A DNA stretch of 64,000 nt from Palsa-343 sp036269135 (GCA_036269135.1 DATASQ010000032.1:1-64000), one strand, 5' to 3'; counted from the stretch's first letter, positions 53,699 through 63,292 are shown. Translations and numbers: made by a program. Notes: generated by a model not told the origin, from the sequence alone.

Positions 53699-54595
53699 AT
53701 GGCGACCATTGTTGAATCCCCGAAACCCATGACGATTGCGGACTTCAAGGGCCGCGTCGATCCCGACTGGTGCCCCGGCTGTGGCGACTACGGCGTGCTG
53801 GCCGCGGTGCAGAAGGCGCTGGTCGACCTGCAGATTCCCAACCACCAGGTGGTCACGGTCAGCGGCATCGGCTGCTCGTCGAATTTTCCCGGCTTCATTG
53901 AGACCTACGGCATGCATACGCTGCACGGCCGCTCTCTGCCGGTGGCCACCGGCATGAAGATGGCCAACCACGAGCTGACGGTGCTGGTCACCGGCGGCGA
54001 CGGCGACGGCCTGGGCATCGGCGGCAATCACCTGACGCACACCATCCGCCGCAACGTGGATCTGACCTACATCATCATGGACAACCAGATCTACGGCCTG
54101 ACGACGGGGCAGACCTCGCCCACCAGCCGCCTGGGGATGAAGACCAAGAGCACGCCGTTCGGCAACATCGAGGGCCCGCTTTATCCCATCACCATGGCGC
54201 TCGCCGCCGGCGCCACCTTTGTCGCCCGCGGCTTCAGCGGCGACCAGAAGCACCTGACGGATCTGATTAAGCAGGCGATCCAGCACAAAGGCTTTTCGTT
54301 CCTCGACGTCTTCAGTCCCTGCGTGACCTACAACAAGGACAATACGTTTCAGTGGTTCCGGCCGCGCGTCAAGAGGCTGGAAGACGATGCCAGCTACGAC
54401 GCGACGGACTGGCTTGCCGCGATGGATAAGTCCACCGTCTGGGGCGAGGAAATTCCGATCGGCAAATTCTTCGAGCGGACCGACCTGCCTTCGCTGCACG
54501 AAGCGGAGCCGGTCACGCAGTCCGGACCGATGGTCGGTCGCCCGGCGCACATCGACCCCGCGGTGGCGCAGACGTTTGTCGAGGAGTTGATGTAG
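53699..54595 (+). CDS. korB: 2-oxoacid:ferredoxin oxidoreductase, beta subunit
   Basis: The 298-residue subunit binds thiamine diphosphate and the 4Fe-4S cluster. It shows WCPGCGDYGVLAAVQKAL (cluster Cys), GIGCSSNFPGF, VTGGDGDGLGIGGNHLTH with the ThDP/Mg motif GDGDGLGIGGNH, and DNQIYGLTTGQTSPTS. AGGAGAAG lies just before the ATG at 53699. It is 25 bp after korA. TlpA-like and other genes follow with normal spacing. Confidence 0.95.
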   Translation: MATIVESPKPMTIADFKGRVDPDWCPGCGDYGVLAAVQKALVDLQIPNHQVVTVSGIGCSSNFPGFIETYGMHTLHGRSLPVATGMKMANHELTVLVTGGDGDGLGIGGNHLTHTIRRNVDLTYIIMDNQIYGLTTGQTSPTSRLGMKTKSTPFGNIEGPLYPITMALAAGATFVARGFSGDQKHLTDLIKQAIQHKGFSFLDVFSPCVTYNKDNTFQWFRPRVKRLEDDASYDATDWLAAMDKSTVWGEEIPIGKFFERTDLPSLHEAEPVTQSGPMVGRPAHIDPAVAQTFVEELM

Positions 54596-54642
54596 CCCGG
54601 AAAACGGGGGCAGCCCAGCCGGTCGCACTGCCGAGGATTCTT

Positions 54643-55197
54643 ATGCTCATACGCCCCGCGGTGCTGACGGCCGCCCTTGTGCTCGCAGTTGGCGCCTTCG
54701 TCACGCCGGCCATTCGCGGCGCCGTTCATGCCGATGCGCCGGCAGAGGGTGCATACGCACTCCTCCGGCCCGCGGCGCGCAAGGCGGCTCCGGGCTTTTC
54801 CCTTACCGATCTGAGCGGCCGGAAAATCGATCTCGCGCAGGATCGCGGTCAGGTCGTGCTGCTCGACTTCTGGGCGGTGGACTGCGGCGGCTGCAAAATC
54901 GAGGTTCCCTGGTACGTCGATTTCGACCGCAGATACCGCAGTCAGGGACTCGCCGTGATCGGCGTGGACATGTACGGCGAAGCTCCTGCGAAAATTCGCC
55001 CCTTTATGGCCAGGGCGCACATGGATTATCCCGTCGCCGTGGGGAATGACGCTATCGGGCAGCGGTTTGGCGTGACGGAAATGCCGCTGACCCTGCTCAT
55101 CGACCGGAAGGGAAGAGTCGCCATCGCGCATGCCGGCATTGTGGACCGCGCGCAGTTTGAGGATGATATTCGCGCGCTGCTGGCGGAAAAACGCTGA
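54643..55197 (+). CDS. Exported TlpA/ResA-like thioredoxin-fold protein
   Basis: The 184-residue protein has an N-terminal signal or anchor helix (residues 1-20) and a thioredoxin domain with FSLTDLSGRKIDLAQDRGQV, VLLDFWAVDCGGCK and a cis-Pro in GVTEMPLTLLIDR. The active site is Cys81-Gly-Gly-Cys84, as in some ResA/TlpA-type reductants rather than CPxC. It probably reduces disulfides in the periplasm. It follows korB after 47 bp in the same direction; whether it is on that transcript is unclear. Confidence 0.9.
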   Translation: MLIRPAVLTAALVLAVGAFVTPAIRGAVHADAPAEGAYALLRPAARKAAPGFSLTDLSGRKIDLAQDRGQVVLLDFWAVDCGGCKIEVPWYVDFDRRYRSQGLAVIGVDMYGEAPAKIRPFMARAHMDYPVAVGNDAIGQRFGVTEMPLTLLIDRKGRVAIAHAGIVDRAQFEDDIRALLAEKR

Positions 55198-55239
55198 CCG
55201 GGCTGCGGCGATTCGCTCAATCCTGAGCGAAGCGTCCGG

Positions 55240-55782
55240 CTACTTCGGACCGCCGGCCTCGAGAAAAAGCCGCCCTACCTGCTGCCAGTTGTCGACACGC
55301 GTATAGCCGCTCGCGCCCATATTGTGGGGAGCGGTGAAGAGGATTCCTTTGCCGGCAAAGGTGCGGAAATGCCGCGGCTGATCGTCGATCAGGTAATCCG
55401 CGCGGAGAATGCTTTTGTCTCCGCAGAAGACAAAGTGCCGGGGATCGAGAAAAGGGAAGTGCCGCCGCAGCCAGCGGTACTTCGGTCCGAAGGAGTTGGG
55501 GAACTCCATGGCCGAGGTCGCAATGTAAATCTCGTACTGTTGGGCCATTTGCTGGAGCACGCGCTGGCTGTCCGGGATGACCGGCAGGTCTTCAAAGAAG
55601 TCTTCTGAGCGCAGATAGCCTTCCAGCCGCTCGTGGCGGTCGATGGACACGATGTCCCAGAGCCACTTGCCTTCCAGGTCGGCTTTGGTGATGGCCTCGC
55701 CGTGATCGCGGTTGTAGCGTGCGAGGTGCTCGGCCACCATGTCGGCCAGCACTTCATCCATGTCGATGGCGACGCGCTTCAT
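55240..55782 (-). CDS. 5'(3')-deoxyribonucleotidase (NT5C-like HAD phosphatase)
   Basis: The 180-residue HAD-superfamily protein starts MKRVAIDMDEVLADMVAEHL, with nucleophile Asp8 and acid Asp10 (DMDEVLAD), motif II region YEIYIATSAM and motif III/IV FCGDKSILRADYLIDDQPRH. This matches the NT5C/YorS deoxyribonucleotidase family, which dephosphorylates dNMPs such as dUMP and dTMP. It is cytoplasmic. It lies 18 bp downstream of the zinc-ribbon coiled-coil gene on the same strand and is probably co-transcribed with it. Confidence 0.9.
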   Translation of the reverse strand: MKRVAIDMDEVLADMVAEHLARYNRDHGEAITKADLEGKWLWDIVSIDRHERLEGYLRSEDFFEDLPVIPDSQRVLQQMAQQYEIYIATSAMEFPNSFGPKYRWLRRHFPFLDPRHFVFCGDKSILRADYLIDDQPRHFRTFAGKGILFTAPHNMGASGYTRVDNWQQVGRLFLEAGGPK

Positions 55783-55800
55783 ACGGCCTTCCGAGGATGC

Positions 55801-56574
55801 CTACTCGACGCCCGCTGCGGGAGGCTTGCGGCCGCGCTTCGGCTTTTCCGGCTCGGGTTCAGGCTGAGGCTCTTTCGAGGCGTCGTAATACAGCAGCCGC
55901 CCGCACGATTCGCAGGTCATGATCTCCCCGGCGCGAATCTGGTTCCACATCTGGGGCCGAATGCCCATCTGGCAGCTCACGCACCGCTGCCTCTGCGCGT
56001 AGGCGACGCCGGTTCCCCCCTTGGAGGAGATGCGGTCGTACTCGCGCAGCCATTGTTCCGGCACCGTGACCCGCTCCGTCTCGCGCCGTTGCAGCAGGTC
56101 CGCCAGGTGCTTCTGCTGCTCGGCGGAAACCGCGCGGGCCCGCTCCTGCTCGATCTCCACGACCTTCATGTTGTCCTTCAGATCGCTCTCGGCGGCCTTG
56201 CGCTTCTGCTCCAGCTGCTCCACGCGCTCCATGCTCTCCAGCTCGCGGTCCTCGACCTTGCGAATCTCGGCCTCGGCGAATTCGATCTCATGCTGGAAGG
56301 CGCGGTACTCCTCGTTGGTCTTCACGCTCGACATCTGCGCGCGCAACTTCACGATCTTCTGCTGCTGGTCCTTCAGATCGCTTTCCATCCGGCGCCGCAG
56401 CGCCTCTTCGTCTTTGATGGCTTTCTGCGTCTGCTCCACGGCGGCTTTTTCGGCCGCCAGGCGCGACTCAAGCGCCGCCAGCCGTTTAGGCAGCGCCGCA
56501 ATCTCCCCGCGCAGCTGCGCGGTCTCCTGATCGAGGATTTGTACGCGGATCAGCGCTTCGAGTTCAGGTCGCAT
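55801..56574 (-). CDS. Coiled-coil protein with C4 zinc ribbon (CT398-like)
   Basis: The 257-residue protein is a long coiled-coil hairpin (residues 1-170, for example LRGEIAALPKRLAALESRLA and EIEFAEAEIRKVEDRELESM), followed by a C4 zinc ribbon with CVSCQMG and MTCESCGRLLYY, then a Pro/Lys-rich tail. This matches the C4-type zinc-ribbon family (CT398/Mfe-like, 'putative zinc ribbon domain'). The chlamydial member binds RpoN and type III secretion parts; the general role is unknown. The start at 56574 begins MRPELEALIRVQILDQ, the conserved start; the open frame upstream is non-coding. Confidence 0.9.
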   Translation of the reverse strand: MRPELEALIRVQILDQETAQLRGEIAALPKRLAALESRLAAEKAAVEQTQKAIKDEEALRRRMESDLKDQQQKIVKLRAQMSSVKTNEEYRAFQHEIEFAEAEIRKVEDRELESMERVEQLEQKRKAAESDLKDNMKVVEIEQERARAVSAEQQKHLADLLQRRETERVTVPEQWLREYDRISSKGGTGVAYAQRQRCVSCQMGIRPQMWNQIRAGEIMTCESCGRLLYYDASKEPQPEPEPEKPKRGRKPPAAGVE

Positions 56575-56688
56575 CGTTGGAATCTGCAGGATATCACTGT
56601 GGCTGGGGACAATAAGGTCTTCGCCCCTTGTCAACCTCTGTGTTTTTCCTGCATCCTGACCCAACACCCTCGTCTCCAATCCCTATCC

Positions 56689-58287
56689 ATGCCCGATATC
56701 GACGCCAGCTGGAAGCCGAAGCATAATCCCTGGGCCGTCGCGCTCACCGTCACCCTGGCCACTTTTATGGAGGTGCTCGACACCTCCATCGCCAACGTCG
56801 CCCTCCCCCACATCGCCGGAGGGCTCGGCGCTTCGCAGGATGAGGCTACCTGGGTCCTGACCAGCTACCTGGTCTCGAACGCCGTGATCCTGCCGGCCAG
56901 CGCCTATCTCGTCTCGTTCATCGGACGCAAGCGCTTCTACATGATCTGCGTGGCGCTGTTCGGCATCAGCTCCATGCTGTGCGGACTGGCGCCCTCGCTG
57001 CCGATGCTCATCTTTTTCCGCGTTCTGCAGGGAGCCGGCGGCGGCGGCCTCCAGCCCAGCGAGCAGGCGATCCTTGCGGACACTTTCCCGCCCCGGAAAC
57101 GCGGACAGGCCTTCGCCGTCTACGGCATGGCCGTGGTCCTGGCCCCGGCCATCGGCCCTACCCTGGGCGGCTGGATCACCGACAACTACACCTGGCGCTG
57201 GATCTTCTTCATCAACGTCCCCATCGCCATTTTGTCGCTCTTCCTCAGCTCGCGCCTGGTCGAAGACCCGCCGCATATCCAAAGAGAAGTGGAGCAGAGC
57301 CGCAAGCGCGGCCTCAACCTCGATTACATGGGCTTCGGCCTGCTCGCCATCGGCTTTGGATCGCTGCAGTTCGTGCTCGACAAGGGCCAGGAGGACGACT
57401 GGTTCGGCTCGCACCTGATCACGTTCTTCTTCATCGCCTGCGCCGCCGCGCTGGTCACGCTCATCGTGTGGGAGATCGCGCAAATCCGCAGAGGCCACCG
57501 CCCCATCCTCGACCTCACCATGTTCCGGAACCGGACCTTTGCCATCTCCGCGTTCCTCATGTTCGTTCTCGGCTTCACGCTGTTCGGCACCACGGTCCTG
57601 ATTCCGCTCTTCGTCCAGCAGATGATGGGCTATACCGCCGAGCAGGCCGGGCTGGTCATTTCCCCCGGCGGCCTCGCCATTCTGGTGCTCATGCCGCTGG
57701 TGGGATTCCTGGTCGGCCGTGTCGACGCCCGCTATCTCATCGCCTTTGGATTCATGATCCTCTCCGCGGCGCTGGCCGCCCTGCACACCATCGATACCCA
57801 GGCCAGCTACTCCTACGTCGCGTGGATGCGCGTCTTCCAGGCCTCCGGGCTGGCGTTCCTTTTCGTGCCCATCAACACGCTTTCCTATACCGACGTCCCG
57901 CGGGAGAAGAACAACGACGTCTCCGGGCTGATAAACCTGGCGCGCAACATCGGCGGCAGCGTGGGCACGTCCTTTTTCGTGACCCTGCTGGCGCGCCGCA
58001 GCCAGGACCACCAGGACCGCCTGGCCATGCACATGAACGCCTCCAGCAGCGTGTTCACGCAGGCGATTAACCGAACCGCGCAATATTTTCAGCATGCCGG
58101 AGGCCTGACCTCCTCGCCCTCCCAGGCCCGCGCTCTCGCCGAGGGCAGCCTCTACCAGCAGCTGGTGCGCCAGAGCACGCAGCTGGCCTACCTGGACGTG
58201 ATTGCCATCCTGGCGGTCGGCTCGGCCTGCATGATCCCCCTCATCTTCCTCATGAAGAAGCACAAAGGGCCGGCCGCTGCTCATTGA
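56689..58287 (+). CDS. DHA2-family multidrug efflux MFS transporter (EmrB/QacA type)
   Basis: The 532-residue inner-membrane protein has about 14 transmembrane helices. DHA2 motifs are LATFMEVLDTSIANVALPHI (motif D1), FRVLQGAGGGGLQPSEQAIL and the motif C-like GMAVVLAPAIGPTLGGWITD. Such proton-drug antiporters export lipophilic compounds, often with an EmrA-type adaptor and a TolC protein; no adaptor is adjacent, though a TolC-family gene lies 12 kb away. The ATG at 56689 begins the conserved N-terminus; the long open frame upstream is antisense noise. The 114-bp spacer to the divergent zinc-ribbon gene holds the promoters. Confidence 0.94.
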   Translation: MPDIDASWKPKHNPWAVALTVTLATFMEVLDTSIANVALPHIAGGLGASQDEATWVLTSYLVSNAVILPASAYLVSFIGRKRFYMICVALFGISSMLCGLAPSLPMLIFFRVLQGAGGGGLQPSEQAILADTFPPRKRGQAFAVYGMAVVLAPAIGPTLGGWITDNYTWRWIFFINVPIAILSLFLSSRLVEDPPHIQREVEQSRKRGLNLDYMGFGLLAIGFGSLQFVLDKGQEDDWFGSHLITFFFIACAAALVTLIVWEIAQIRRGHRPILDLTMFRNRTFAISAFLMFVLGFTLFGTTVLIPLFVQQMMGYTAEQAGLVISPGGLAILVLMPLVGFLVGRVDARYLIAFGFMILSAALAALHTIDTQASYSYVAWMRVFQASGLAFLFVPINTLSYTDVPREKNNDVSGLINLARNIGGSVGTSFFVTLLARRSQDHQDRLAMHMNASSSVFTQAINRTAQYFQHAGGLTSSPSQARALAEGSLYQQLVRQSTQLAYLDVIAILAVGSACMIPLIFLMKKHKGPAAAH

Positions 58288-58382
58288 TTCCGCCCAGCGC
58301 AACGGCAACGCGGTAGAATTCCTTCACACACAAAGGTCCCGGTAGTCGTTTTTGCTCAACCGGGCCATCCGGGAGCCCCTAC

Positions 58383-60656
58383 TTGCGTTTCCTACTGCCG
58401 CAGTGCGCTCGTCGCATCGCCGTTCCCCTGTTTGTCCTCATCTGTCTCCAGACCGGCGTCCGCGCCCAGGAGACACACCCCTGGACCGTCCCGGAGATCT
58501 TCGGACACGGCGGTGCCGTCACCGGGAATCCCCCGGAGGACATGGCCTGGTCGCCCGACGGCAAGCGAGTCACGTGGGTCGGGGAAAGCGGCGATTTGAT
58601 GGAGCTGCGGCCCCCCGCCACGCGCCCGAAGGTGCTGCTGCCTTCCGACAAGATCGCGTCACTGCTGAATGCCAGCCTGCCGGAGCGCGATCGCGACCAC
58701 CGGGCCCGCTACGATGAGCCGCCCTATATCTGGGCGCCCGACTCCGAGCACCTCCTCTTCGATACCAACGGGCAGCTCTGGCTCTTCGATCCAAAGAGCG
58801 GCACCGGCGTGGAGATCGGCAACTCGGGGATGCAGTCGGGCGACGATCCCAAATTCTCCCCCAACGGCCAGTACGTCTCCTATCTGCACGACCATAATCT
58901 TTATGTGCAGCGCCCCGACGGCTCCGCGCCGCCCCTGGCGCTGACCAACGACCGCGACGAAACGCTGCTCAACGGCGAAGTGGACTGGGTCTATCTCGAA
59001 GAGCTGGACGTCCGCAGCAATTATTTCTGGTCCCCCGATTCACGCCAGGTCGCCTATCTGCAGATGAACGAGGCGAAGGTCCCCGAGTACCCCCTGGTGG
59101 ACTGGATTCCCATTCATGCCGAGGTGCATGAGCAGCGCTACCCGCAGCCCGGCGACCCCAATCCCGGCGTGCGTGTGGGCGTGGTTGGCGTCAATGGCGG
59201 CGCCACCCGCTGGCTGCGTATTCCCATGGACTACGGCAACGACTACATCCCCCGCTTCGGATGGGTGAATCCTCACGTCGTCTGGGTGGAAGTGCTTTCC
59301 CGCGACGAGCAGCACCTCGACCTCTGGTTCGCCGACACCAAATCCGGCGAAGTCCGCCGCGTGCTGCAGCAGACGGAGCCTAAATACTTCAACCTCACCT
59401 ACGACCTGAAATTCGTCGGCGACCACGAGTTCTTTCTTCTCAGCTGGCGCGACGGGCATACGCATATCTACCGCTACGGGTTCGACAGCAATAATCCACT
59501 GGGTCAACTGGCGGAGCTTCAGGATCAGGTGGAGAGCGGCGATTATGAAGTGTTCTCCATCCAGGCGATCGACGACAGCACCCAGACCCTCTGGTATCTC
59601 TCGGACCAGGGCGATCCCCGGCAGCAGCAGGCGTGGGCCATCCAGTTCGATGGCACCGGCAAACGCCAGATCTCCCAGGGCGCGGGCGTCCACGACACCT
59701 CCTTTCCGGCTCAGGGAGGCGCCTTCATCGACACGTATTCGTCCCCGCTGGTCCCCCCCACGGTCTCTGTCTGCACCTCCGGCGCGCCCGGCTCCGGGTC
59801 GGCCGGCGTGAACTGCTCCGCCTTCTGGCGTTCCCATCCCGTCCAGGGCCACCGCCTCATCGCTCCGGAATCGCTCGAGCTCACCGCCGCCGACAAGACC
59901 ACCAAACTCTACGGAACCCTGCTCCTGCCCCCGGGCAATGCCGCGCCCCACAGCGTTCCTCTCATCGTGAATCCGTACGGCGGTCCCGGCGCAGGCGCTG
60001 GAAGCGATCGCTGGGGGGGGCGCCGTCTCTTTTTCGACGAGCTGCTCGCCGAGCATGGTTTTGCCGTCCTGCACGTCATCAACCGCGGCATGGGCGGCCG
60101 CGGCCGCGACTTCGAGCAGGTCTGCTGGCACAATTTCGGGCCGCCGCAGTTTGCCGACCAGATGGCCTCCATCGATCAGGTCCTCCGCGACTACCCCCAG
60201 CTCGATCCGCATCGCCTCGGCTGGTGGGGCTGGAGCTGGGGCGGCAGCTTCACCCTTTTCTCGCTCTCTCACAGCGACAGCTTCCTCGCCGGCGTCTCCG
60301 TAGCTCCGGTCACCGACTGGCATGACTACGACTCCATCTACACGGAGCGCTACATGGGCATGCCCGCCAACGACGCGCAGAACTACCACGACGATTCCGA
60401 CGTGAACAGCGCCGCCGATCTGCACGGCCACGTCCTGATCATGCACGGGACGGGCGATGACAACGTTCATATCGCCGGCGATGTCCAGTACATCCAGAAG
60501 CTCATCGAGGCGGCCATCCCGTACGACTACAACATCTTTCCCCGCAAGACCCATTCCATTGCGGGTCCCGACGACCAGACGCAGCTCTACAACAAGCTCC
60601 TCGAACATTTCGAACGCTATCTGAAAGAGCCTTCATCCCCGGAGGAGAAGCGCTAG
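58383..60656 (+). CDS. Exported S9B-family dipeptidyl peptidase IV-like serine peptidase
   Basis: The 757-residue protein has a signal peptide (residues 1-28, ending GVRA) and a beta-propeller N-domain, with DPP IV-type EELDVRSNYFWSPDSRQVAY. The C-terminal alpha/beta-hydrolase has nucleophile Ser in GWSWGGSFT, Asp in MHGTGDDNVH and His in PRKTHSI. The EE pair that binds the peptide N-terminus in DPP IV is present (YLEELDV). It should remove X-Pro dipeptides from peptides in the periplasm. The start is a TTG at 58383, chosen because it gives the signal peptide. The MBL-fold gene starts 3 bp after its stop codon. Confidence 0.93.
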   Translation: MRFLLPQCARRIAVPLFVLICLQTGVRAQETHPWTVPEIFGHGGAVTGNPPEDMAWSPDGKRVTWVGESGDLMELRPPATRPKVLLPSDKIASLLNASLPERDRDHRARYDEPPYIWAPDSEHLLFDTNGQLWLFDPKSGTGVEIGNSGMQSGDDPKFSPNGQYVSYLHDHNLYVQRPDGSAPPLALTNDRDETLLNGEVDWVYLEELDVRSNYFWSPDSRQVAYLQMNEAKVPEYPLVDWIPIHAEVHEQRYPQPGDPNPGVRVGVVGVNGGATRWLRIPMDYGNDYIPRFGWVNPHVVWVEVLSRDEQHLDLWFADTKSGEVRRVLQQTEPKYFNLTYDLKFVGDHEFFLLSWRDGHTHIYRYGFDSNNPLGQLAELQDQVESGDYEVFSIQAIDDSTQTLWYLSDQGDPRQQQAWAIQFDGTGKRQISQGAGVHDTSFPAQGGAFIDTYSSPLVPPTVSVCTSGAPGSGSAGVNCSAFWRSHPVQGHRLIAPESLELTAADKTTKLYGTLLLPPGNAAPHSVPLIVNPYGGPGAGAGSDRWGGRRLFFDELLAEHGFAVLHVINRGMGGRGRDFEQVCWHNFGPPQFADQMASIDQVLRDYPQLDPHRLGWWGWSWGGSFTLFSLSHSDSFLAGVSVAPVTDWHDYDSIYTERYMGMPANDAQNYHDDSDVNSAADLHGHVLIMHGTGDDNVHIAGDVQYIQKLIEAAIPYDYNIFPRKTHSIAGPDDQTQLYNKLLEHFERYLKEPSSPEEKR

Positions 60657-60659
60657 CGG

Positions 60660-61598
60660 ATGGCGTCCCCCTCGGCCGCAACGCCCGTACAAGGCCGCCA
60701 TCCCGGTGAGCGCGCCGGCACCGCCGATCCGATCCGCGGCCGCGCCTCCGTGGGCGATTTCGAGCTGACCGTGCTCAGCGACGGGCCCTATTTCCTCGAC
60801 GGCGGCGCGATGTTCGGCGTCGTGCCCAAGCCGCTCTGGGAGAAGCGCGCTCCCGCCGACGCGCAGAACCGGATCCTTCTCGGCCTGAACACGGTAGTGG
60901 TTTTCACCGGGCGGCATACGGTCGCTATTGAAACCGGCATCGGTAACAAGCTCGGTGACAAACTCAACGCGATCTACGGAGCCAAACAACAGCTTCCCCG
61001 CGCCTTTGCCGCCGCCGGCATTCGCCCGGAAGACGTCGACATCGTCATCAACACGCATCTGCACTTCGACCACTGCGGCTGGAACACTACCCGCACCCCG
61101 GACGGCCGCATCGTGCCCACCTTCCCCAACGCCCGCTATTACGCGCACCGCGGCGAAGTGGAGCACGGGCATCTGCAGCTGGAACGCGACGCCATCAGCT
61201 ATATCTCGGAGAACTACGATCCGCTGGTCGAATCGGGCCAGATGACGCTGCTCAACCCGCGTCCCGGCGAAGTCTCGTCCATCGTCCCCGGCATTACCGT
61301 CGAGTGCTTCCCGGGACACACCGCGCAGATGCTCGGCGTCCACATCGACTCCGCCGGGCAGCATGCCTGCTATATCTCCGACCTCATCCCCACGTCGGCG
61401 CACCTCGACATCACCTGGGTGATGGGCTACGACCTCGACCCCGTCCGCTGCATCGCCGAGCGCAGGCGATTCTACGAGCGTGCCATCCCCGGAGACTGGC
61501 TGGTTCTGTTCACCCACGACCATCACACGCCGTTCGCGCGGCTGGCTCTGAATGAGAAGGGCAAGCCGGTGGTTAAGGATCCGGCCGGCACGCCATAA
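60660..61598 (+). CDS. MBL-fold metallo-hydrolase
   Basis: The 312-residue cytoplasmic protein has the metallo-beta-lactamase motif NTHLHFDHCGWN (HxHxDH), with further metal ligands in CFPGHTAQML, ISDLIPTSAHL and FTHDHHTPFARL. It lacks a signal peptide. It resembles quorum-quenching lactonase-like and glyoxalase II-like MBL proteins without a clear substrate. Its start codon is 3 bp after the S9 peptidase stop codon, so the two are co-transcribed. A spacer of 235 bp without gene follows (61599-61833). Confidence 0.9.
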   Translation: MASPSAATPVQGRHPGERAGTADPIRGRASVGDFELTVLSDGPYFLDGGAMFGVVPKPLWEKRAPADAQNRILLGLNTVVVFTGRHTVAIETGIGNKLGDKLNAIYGAKQQLPRAFAAAGIRPEDVDIVINTHLHFDHCGWNTTRTPDGRIVPTFPNARYYAHRGEVEHGHLQLERDAISYISENYDPLVESGQMTLLNPRPGEVSSIVPGITVECFPGHTAQMLGVHIDSAGQHACYISDLIPTSAHLDITWVMGYDLDPVRCIAERRRFYERAIPGDWLVLFTHDHHTPFARLALNEKGKPVVKDPAGTP

Positions 61599-61833
61599 CG
61601 ACCTGTTCCCGGCCTGCGCCGCGCGGCGCCAGCGAGCGGTCACGGCAGGCAGCGCCAAAAAACTAAAGCAGCATAAGTTGCGGGTGTTCGGTTACACAGG
61701 CGCGGCAATGCCGGGTAGGTTGACGCCTTTTTCGTATGAATTTTCGATAGCCTGCTAACTTAATGTGCAACATAGAAATCGGCACGGGCATCTCCATGAA
61801 TGCGCTGACCGCCCGGCGCTTCGGGGAGCCCCC

Positions 61834-62721
61834 ATGAGAAAAATCCTTGTTCTCGCCGCGCTATGTGCGCTGTTTGCTGTGGATGTGCATGCGCAAACCA
61901 GCATTCTCAACCTGGACGACGATCCCATCACCAGTCCAAATAACTACAACAGCAATGTACGGAGCTGGGGCTATCTGGTTGGAACCAATGCAGGCTGTAA
62001 CCCGGAGGACTGGTGTTACGCCGGCGCCAGCATGAGTCACACATCCTATTACAGCGTGGACGGAAGCTCGCTGCAGATGAACCTGGCCGATGAAAATTGC
62101 CCCGCCACGGTGGCCAACAATCCCGATGAGGGTTGTTTTAGTAACGCTGACTTTACAAACCACATTTACCAGAATGACTGCACCGCCTGCAACGCGACAC
62201 AGTTCACCCTCGACCTCTATGCCGACATGGACTCGGTTGGCAATGATGCAAGCCAGGCGCTTGAATTCACGATCGAACAGGACATCCCCTCGAGCCGCAT
62301 CAGCGGCGATACGGATCGGTATATCTATAGCTGGCAATGCCGGTACAAAGACACCGGCGCTAACTATTGGTATTACTGGGACGAGTCGGCATATGAAGGC
62401 GGCGGCAATGGCTGGGTTGAGGCTCAGGATACCAATGGCGACTATGTGCCCTGCCAGCCCTACACGCCCGGCACCTTCACCCATTACTACTTCCACTTCC
62501 AGCGCCTGCCCGCGACCAATCAGGTCGAGTTTCTCGACTTCACCATCGTCAACAGTTCCGGTACCACCTATTACCAGTTCGACAAAACCGCGGACCTCGG
62601 CTCGCCCATCGCGCAGCAGGACTGGGCCGACGGCCTCTTCACCGCCATTCAGCTCGACGGCGACAATGCCCAGGATCCCTACTCTGTCTGGGCCGACAAG
62701 TGGACGGTCGCGTATCAGTAA
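61834..62721 (+). CDS. Exported Cys-rich hypothetical protein
   Basis: The 295-residue protein has a signal peptide (MRKILVLAALCALFAVDVHA). The mature part contains eight Cys residues (in GCNPEDWCY, ENCPA, EGCFS, NDCTACNAT, WQCRY, PCQPY), enough for four disulfides, and many aromatic residues (YYSVDGSSLQMNLAD, YWYYWDESAYEGGGNGWVEA). It reads as a beta-rich extracellular protein, perhaps a lectin or glycan-binding domain; no family is recognised. Codon and base use are less GC-rich than neighbours, a possible sign of transfer. AGCC before the ATG is a poor ribosome-binding site, with GGGGAG a few bases further up. Confidence 0.8.
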   Translation: MRKILVLAALCALFAVDVHAQTSILNLDDDPITSPNNYNSNVRSWGYLVGTNAGCNPEDWCYAGASMSHTSYYSVDGSSLQMNLADENCPATVANNPDEGCFSNADFTNHIYQNDCTACNATQFTLDLYADMDSVGNDASQALEFTIEQDIPSSRISGDTDRYIYSWQCRYKDTGANYWYYWDESAYEGGGNGWVEAQDTNGDYVPCQPYTPGTFTHYYFHFQRLPATNQVEFLDFTIVNSSGTTYYQFDKTADLGSPIAQQDWADGLFTAIQLDGDNAQDPYSVWADKWTVAYQ

Positions 62722-62761
62722 GACCGAGCCCCCACCCCAGCCCAACACGGCAATTCCTGCC

Positions 62762-62809
62762 TGTCCCATTCTGATTGCGCCGGCGCCTGACGCGAATCAG
62801 AATGGGCAG
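62762..62809. repeat. Intergenic hairpin with 12-bp perfect arms
   Basis: CCCATTCTGATT (62765-62776) pairs with AATCAGAATGGG (62795-62806), with CTG/CAG continuing outside after one unpaired T. The 18-nt loop holds GCGCCGGCGC, itself a palindrome. No T-run follows, so it is not a standard terminator. Confidence 0.75.
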
Positions 62810-62906
62810 CGCATGCCAAAAAACGCGATGCTGTAACCCACCTGTAAACAGCTTTTGGCATACTCTGCTCTTGCAACCCTGTTTCATTCTGTCCGAGGTG
62901 GAACCC

Positions 62907-63215
62907 ATGAAAGACCGGGTGAGCCTTCTCACGAGCATCGTGCTGGCCGTGACTGTCGCTCTGTTCGCGTGGTTTACGTGGGCCCGCTGGGGCACGCTCG
63001 GGATTTTTCCCGTCGTCGGCCGTGTCGTCATCGCCGCCGCCGTCTTTGCCCTGGCTTTCGCCGGCCTGCTCACCTATTCAGGGCGCCGCGCCGCGCGCCG
63101 TCGACGGCCCGCCTCCGCCGCCTCCGAGCCATCGGCTGTGGCGTCTCAACCGCCGGTGGAAGCGTGTCAGGCGACGCAGGAGAAGGCCAAAGTCACAACC
63201 GTCGAATTATTGTGA
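62907..63215 (+). CDS. Small membrane protein
   Basis: The 102-residue protein starts MKDRVSLLTSIVLAVTVALF and has two hydrophobic helices (about 8-22 and 36-58, GRVVIAAAVFALAFAGLLTY), then a basic stretch (GRRAARRRRPASA) and a Ser/Ala/Gln-rich tail. It is probably an inner-membrane two-pass protein with the basic tail in the cytoplasm. No family is recognised. GAGG lies 9 bases before the ATG. The frame is open upstream, but the conserved-looking start is the ATG at 62907. Confidence 0.7.
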   Translation: MKDRVSLLTSIVLAVTVALFAWFTWARWGTLGIFPVVGRVVIAAAVFALAFAGLLTYSGRRAARRRRPASAASEPSAVASQPPVEACQATQEKAKVTTVELL

Positions 63216-63292
63216 CCCGATTCCGTCACTGGCCGCCTCCCGAATTGTCGGGGAAGGCCGCAGACGGCACAGAATCGCTCGAATAGTCCACA

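Noticed and set aside
51706..53748. 680-codon minus-strand frame antisense to korA
   Set aside because: Shadow of korA: no ribosome-binding site or domain, while korA matches its family throughout.
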